This document shows, one piece after another, positions 61,609-64,000 of a stretch of DNA of 64,000 nucleotides. This stretch comes from CATQHW01 sp965215345 (lineage in GTDB: Bacteria; Spirochaetota; Spirochaetia; SZUA-6; Bin103), in contig CBDCDL010000002.1 of NCBI GenBank assembly GCA_965215345.1, forward strand, positions 1,240,001 to 1,304,000. The letters run 5' to 3'. How positions within the stretch are numbered: position 1 is the first letter of the stretch; each line of letters opens with the position of its first letter. Under the pieces are notes generated by a model. That model worked only from the letters and a program-made list of their open reading frames with translations, was not told where the DNA came from and ran no database searches. The position numbers and the translations under genes were made by a program.

Positions 61609-63379
61609 CCAGCCGGCCTGCGCGCATGCCGGCGGCGGACTGCAGGGCGCGGTCCACCCGGTCGTACTGGCCGCGTATCGCCTCAACGCCGGCTTCGAAC
61701 CATGCGGCCGCCTCCGGCGCGGCCGGCGCCCGGCCGCGGATGCGGGCGGGGACCAGCTCTCCGAAGTAGTAGCCCAGGTTCCGCCGCGGGTTGTGCGCGA
61801 GATAGGCCTGGAACTCGTTGCGCATCAGGTCCTCCGAGGAGGGGTCGTACGCCAGGGCCGCCAGATAGGTCCGCCACGCGTGCCGCGCCGGTTCGCCGAT
61901 CGCCTGCCAGATCTCCGCGATCTCTTCACGGTAGCCGGCGCGGACGAAGTACACGCCGTGCGCTGCCTCGTGGCGCAGCAGCAGGGCGCGATGCGACGGC
62001 GGCGACTCCTGGCTGATCGACAGCACCGCGCCCGCACCGGTGCCGGCCTGCCATGCGGACGCCCCCTGCACGGCCGACGCGCGGATCACCCGTTCCCGCG
62101 CCAGGAAGTCGCGCAGCCACAGCTCCCTGGCGTTGAGCTGCACGCCGGCTCGCTCGGCGTCCGTGAAGAATCGGGCCAAGTCCGCCGCGGTGTAGTCGTG
62201 GGCGTGGTACCCGTAGCGGTCGCCCAGCTCCGCGTCACTCCACACCGTGCCGCGGAAACCTGCCTTCTCCGTGTAGTAGGCAAGCCGCCGGAACATTTCG
62301 TCCTGGATCGCGTAGCTCGCGGTGTCGAAGATCAGCACCTCGGGGAGGGCGTTCCAGCGGAATACCTCCCGGTCGCCGCCGCGCCACGCACTGCGCGGAT
62401 AGGCCAGGATCGTGTCCAGATCCGCCGGCAGCGGCGCTGCGCCGGCCTCCGTCCGGCTGACCCGGAGGAAACGCACGGTGCCGCCGGCGTGGGAGAGCGC
62501 CTGCACGTCGACCGGCACGAACCCCAGCACCGCCTCGTGCACGTGGACGGAGCGCTCGCCGGCCGCCAGCGCCACGCGCACGGTCGCCCGCTGCTCCGCG
62601 CCGCCGGCGACCGCAAGCACCAGCTCGCCGGCGGCGCCGGCCGTCGACGGCCTGAAGGCCGCCCGCACGACCAGCGCGTGGCCCGGATGCGGTGTCGTGC
62701 GCGGCGTACGCAGTCGGGCGGCCAGGCCGACCATGCCGCCCGCGTCCGCCAGCGTGCCGGGCGGAAGCCGGGCGTCGATGCCTACGTGCAGGACGCCGTC
62801 GACCACGGTCAATCCGGAGACCGGCGGGGCGATCCCCGCGGCGTCGAGGTCGAGCGTGCCGGCCGGCTCTTCCGTCCATACGCGGAATCCGCGCAGCGTA
62901 CCTGCCGGTACCGGCAGGTACGCTCGCACCGGTGCTTCACCCCCGGCCGTGAGCGGATAGCGGACCAGCTCGCGGTCGTCGTCCGCCAGAAAGCTCACGT
63001 TCGCCTCGGCCAGCGTGGAGCGATACTGGAGGAAGAACGCTTGGCCGGCGCCGACCGTCACCGGGGTGCGCGCGTGCAGGACGCCGGTGGCGGAAGCCCC
63101 CTCCTCCGCCGCCAGCCGGCCGTGGCGGCTGCCGTCGAAGGAGCTCACCCGCAGCACACTCTGGCGCCCGTCCGCGGCGGTGAAGCCGGCCTCGAGTGCT
63201 GCCGAGCACCCGAATGCAAGCACCGCCGCGAAAGCGGCGGGGAGAAAAGCAGCACGAGGGGTCCGTTGGATCGGGCGCGCGAGCGGCCGATCCAACGGAC
63301 GCCGAAGTGGAGGGCGGGGCTGGGCCAAGAGCGGAGCCGAAGGCGACGATCTTGGGGCGGCGGCGGTGTTCAGTCGCAT
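61580..63379 (-). CDS. Lipoprotein with HEAAH metallopeptidase-like motif
   Basis: This is a protein of up to 599 residues. A lipoprotein signal (AAFLPAAFAAVLAFGC) starts near residue 43, after a repeat-derived stretch. Residues about 80-330 look like beta-rich domains; the rest is helical with LLLRHEAAHGVYFVRAGYRE (about residue 465), an HExxH zinc motif. A later NEFQAYLAHNPRRNLGYYF segment could supply the third ligand. The family is unknown to me. The ATG at 63,379 overlaps the preceding gene; TTG at 63,295, inside the repeat palindrome, would place a normal n-region before the signal sequence. Confidence 0.72.
   Translation of the reverse strand: MRLNTAAAPRSSPSAPLLAQPRPPLRRPLDRPLARPIQRTPRAAFLPAAFAAVLAFGCSAALEAGFTAADGRQSVLRVSSFDGSRHGRLAAEEGASATGVLHARTPVTVGAGQAFFLQYRSTLAEANVSFLADDDRELVRYPLTAGGEAPVRAYLPVPAGTLRGFRVWTEEPAGTLDLDAAGIAPPVSGLTVVDGVLHVGIDARLPPGTLADAGGMVGLAARLRTPRTTPHPGHALVVRAAFRPSTAGAAGELVLAVAGGAEQRATVRVALAAGERSVHVHEAVLGFVPVDVQALSHAGGTVRFLRVSRTEAGAAPLPADLDTILAYPRSAWRGGDREVFRWNALPEVLIFDTASYAIQDEMFRRLAYYTEKAGFRGTVWSDAELGDRYGYHAHDYTAADLARFFTDAERAGVQLNARELWLRDFLARERVIRASAVQGASAWQAGTGAGAVLSISQESPPSHRALLLRHEAAHGVYFVRAGYREEIAEIWQAIGEPARHAWRTYLAALAYDPSSEDLMRNEFQAYLAHNPRRNLGYYFGELVPARIRGRAPAAPEAAAWFEAGVEAIRGQYDRVDRALQSAAGMRAGRLATVTVRAAR
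63259..63358 (-). repeat. Dispersed palindromic element, copy B
   Basis: A perfect 14-bp inverted repeat, GTCCGTTGGATCGG (63,261-63,274) and CCGATCCAACGGAC (63,287-63,300), has a 12-nt loop. The remaining part, read on the minus strand, aligns with the left half of copy A (GTCGCCTTCGGCTCCGCT). It lies inside the N-terminal coding region of the lipoprotein gene and is open in the same frame as copy A in YtcP. Confidence 0.7.
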
Positions 63380-64000
63380 GCCGCGGCCGGGACCCCCAGT
63401 CCCGGCGCCTCCACCCGGCGCGCGACGATCGGTCGCAACGCCTCGGCCACGCGTCCCGGGGTCAGGCGGTAGCCTTGCTCGGCCAGCGTCGTGCAGAACG
63501 CCGCGTGCGCGCGCCGCGCGCGGTAGTCCGGTTCCCGCGCCGGGTGGCGCAGGTAGCGCCCGAACAGGGTCAGGTCGCAGCAGACCAGAAGGCTGGACTG
63601 GTAGAACAGGACGGTGCGCCTCCGGAACAGCGAAGCGCCCAGAACCTTGCGGCCGTCGATCGCCAGGTCGCAGATGCCCCGCGGGCGCACCTCCCGCACG
63701 CCCAGCCCGATGAGCGCCTCGGTCACCCACGCGTTGATCCCGCACAGGTGCTCACGGTTGCGGTAGGGGGAGTCGACCGCAGCCACCAGCGCCAGCACGA
63801 GCTGCCCGGGCGCCAGCAGGACGGTACCGCCTCCCCCGCGGCGGCGCAGCAGCGGAACGCCGTCCCGCCGGGCGCGGTCACCGTACGCGTCGGTCTGCTC
63901 GCGTCCGGCGGCCCCGAACACGATCGCCGGCTCGGCCGGCTCGTAGATCCGCCACGCGGGCCGACCGGTGCGCTCCTGTTCGCCGAGAAGGGCGTCGTTG
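63370..64000 (-). CDS. Lipoate-protein ligase-like protein (5' end beyond window)
   Basis: This frame is open to the right edge, so the start is missing; about 210 codons are present. Visible are RPAWRIYEPAEPAIVFGAAG, RRRGGGGTVLLAPGQL, CDLAIDGRKVLGASLFRRR and VLFYQSSLLVCCDLTLFGRYL, the order and motifs of the biotin/lipoate ligase fold (substrate-binding RR.GGG loop, catalytic Lys in DGRKVLG). The C-terminal ends AAACD. It likely attaches or transfers a lipoyl or octanoyl group. It overlaps the lipoprotein start by 10 nt. The assignment to the exact enzyme is uncertain. Confidence 0.75.
   Translation of the reverse strand, partial: NDALLGEQERTGRPAWRIYEPAEPAIVFGAAGREQTDAYGDRARRDGVPLLRRRGGGGTVLLAPGQLVLALVAAVDSPYRNREHLCGINAWVTEALIGLGVREVRPRGICDLAIDGRKVLGASLFRRRTVLFYQSSLLVCCDLTLFGRYLRHPAREPDYRARRAHAAFCTTLAEQGYRLTPGRVAEALRPIVARRVEAPGLGVPAAACD

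Noticed and set aside
1..64000. tRNA, rRNA, riboswitches and a replication origin
   Set aside because: I looked for cloverleaf-like segments and conserved rRNA or riboswitch cores and saw none; without a covariance search, small RNAs cannot be excluded.

Overview
The window is GC-rich, gene-dense bacterial DNA. Several features point to a double-membrane (Gram-negative type) organism: an autotransporter-like beta-barrel, lipoprotein and Sec signal peptides, periplasmic binding-protein transporters, UppP and a DksA-type protein. Two binding-protein leaders, the pairing of an LplB/YtcP-type sugar importer with a six-hairpin glycosidase, and a stand-alone DbpA RNA-binding protein remind me of high-GC environmental Spirochaetota. 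That placement is an inference; no rRNA is present to confirm it.

Layout. 1-18,893: the 3' part of one enormous surface-protein gene built from alternating Calx-beta-like and Ig-like repeats and ending in an outer-membrane barrel. Its frame changes four times in the first 560 bases and once more near 16,430. 19,061-21,583: a VapBC toxin-antitoxin pair whose toxin gene overlaps a Drr-type ABC exporter. 21,690-29,359: an FdhA-type zinc dehydrogenase, divergent from a complete Dpp/Opp-type importer (binding protein, two permeases, two ATPases). 29,382-32,842: a small accessory patch with a Uma2 C-terminal fragment, a truncated AAA-ATPase-like protein, and a two-gene unit (ATPase with an altered Walker A plus a small protein that may be nuclease-like). 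32,871-36,059: an ABC-2 exporter. 36,192-44,577: thioesterase, ftsK, uppP, rsmG, an MsbA-type ABC protein, a CPA2 antiporter and a coiled-coil protein.

44,685-54,780: two paralogous TetR regulators flank a DoeB/AstE-like deacylase and a lower-GC sugar operon (binding protein, six-hairpin glycosidase, LplB, YtcP; no ATPase gene beside it), which looks acquired. An ISL3 transposase remnant lies at its downstream end. 55,049-64,000: a decayed amidohydrolase, alr, ilvC, an RNA-binding protein, trmB, a DksA-like protein, a branched-chain aminotransferase, a lipoprotein with an HEAAH motif, and a lipoate-ligase-like gene that runs off the right edge.

The most unusual observations are these. (i) A dispersed element of about 100 bp with a palindromic end lies at gene boundaries with its conserved end toward the next start codon; two copies are in the same frame inside N-terminal coding sequence. 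(ii) Seven first-of-unit genes carry a -10-like hexamer 7-12 nt before the start codon and lack a Shine-Dalgarno sequence, suggesting leaderless or nearly leaderless mRNAs. (iii) The ATPase plus small-protein pair at 31,167-32,842 resembles an uncharacterised defence-type module.
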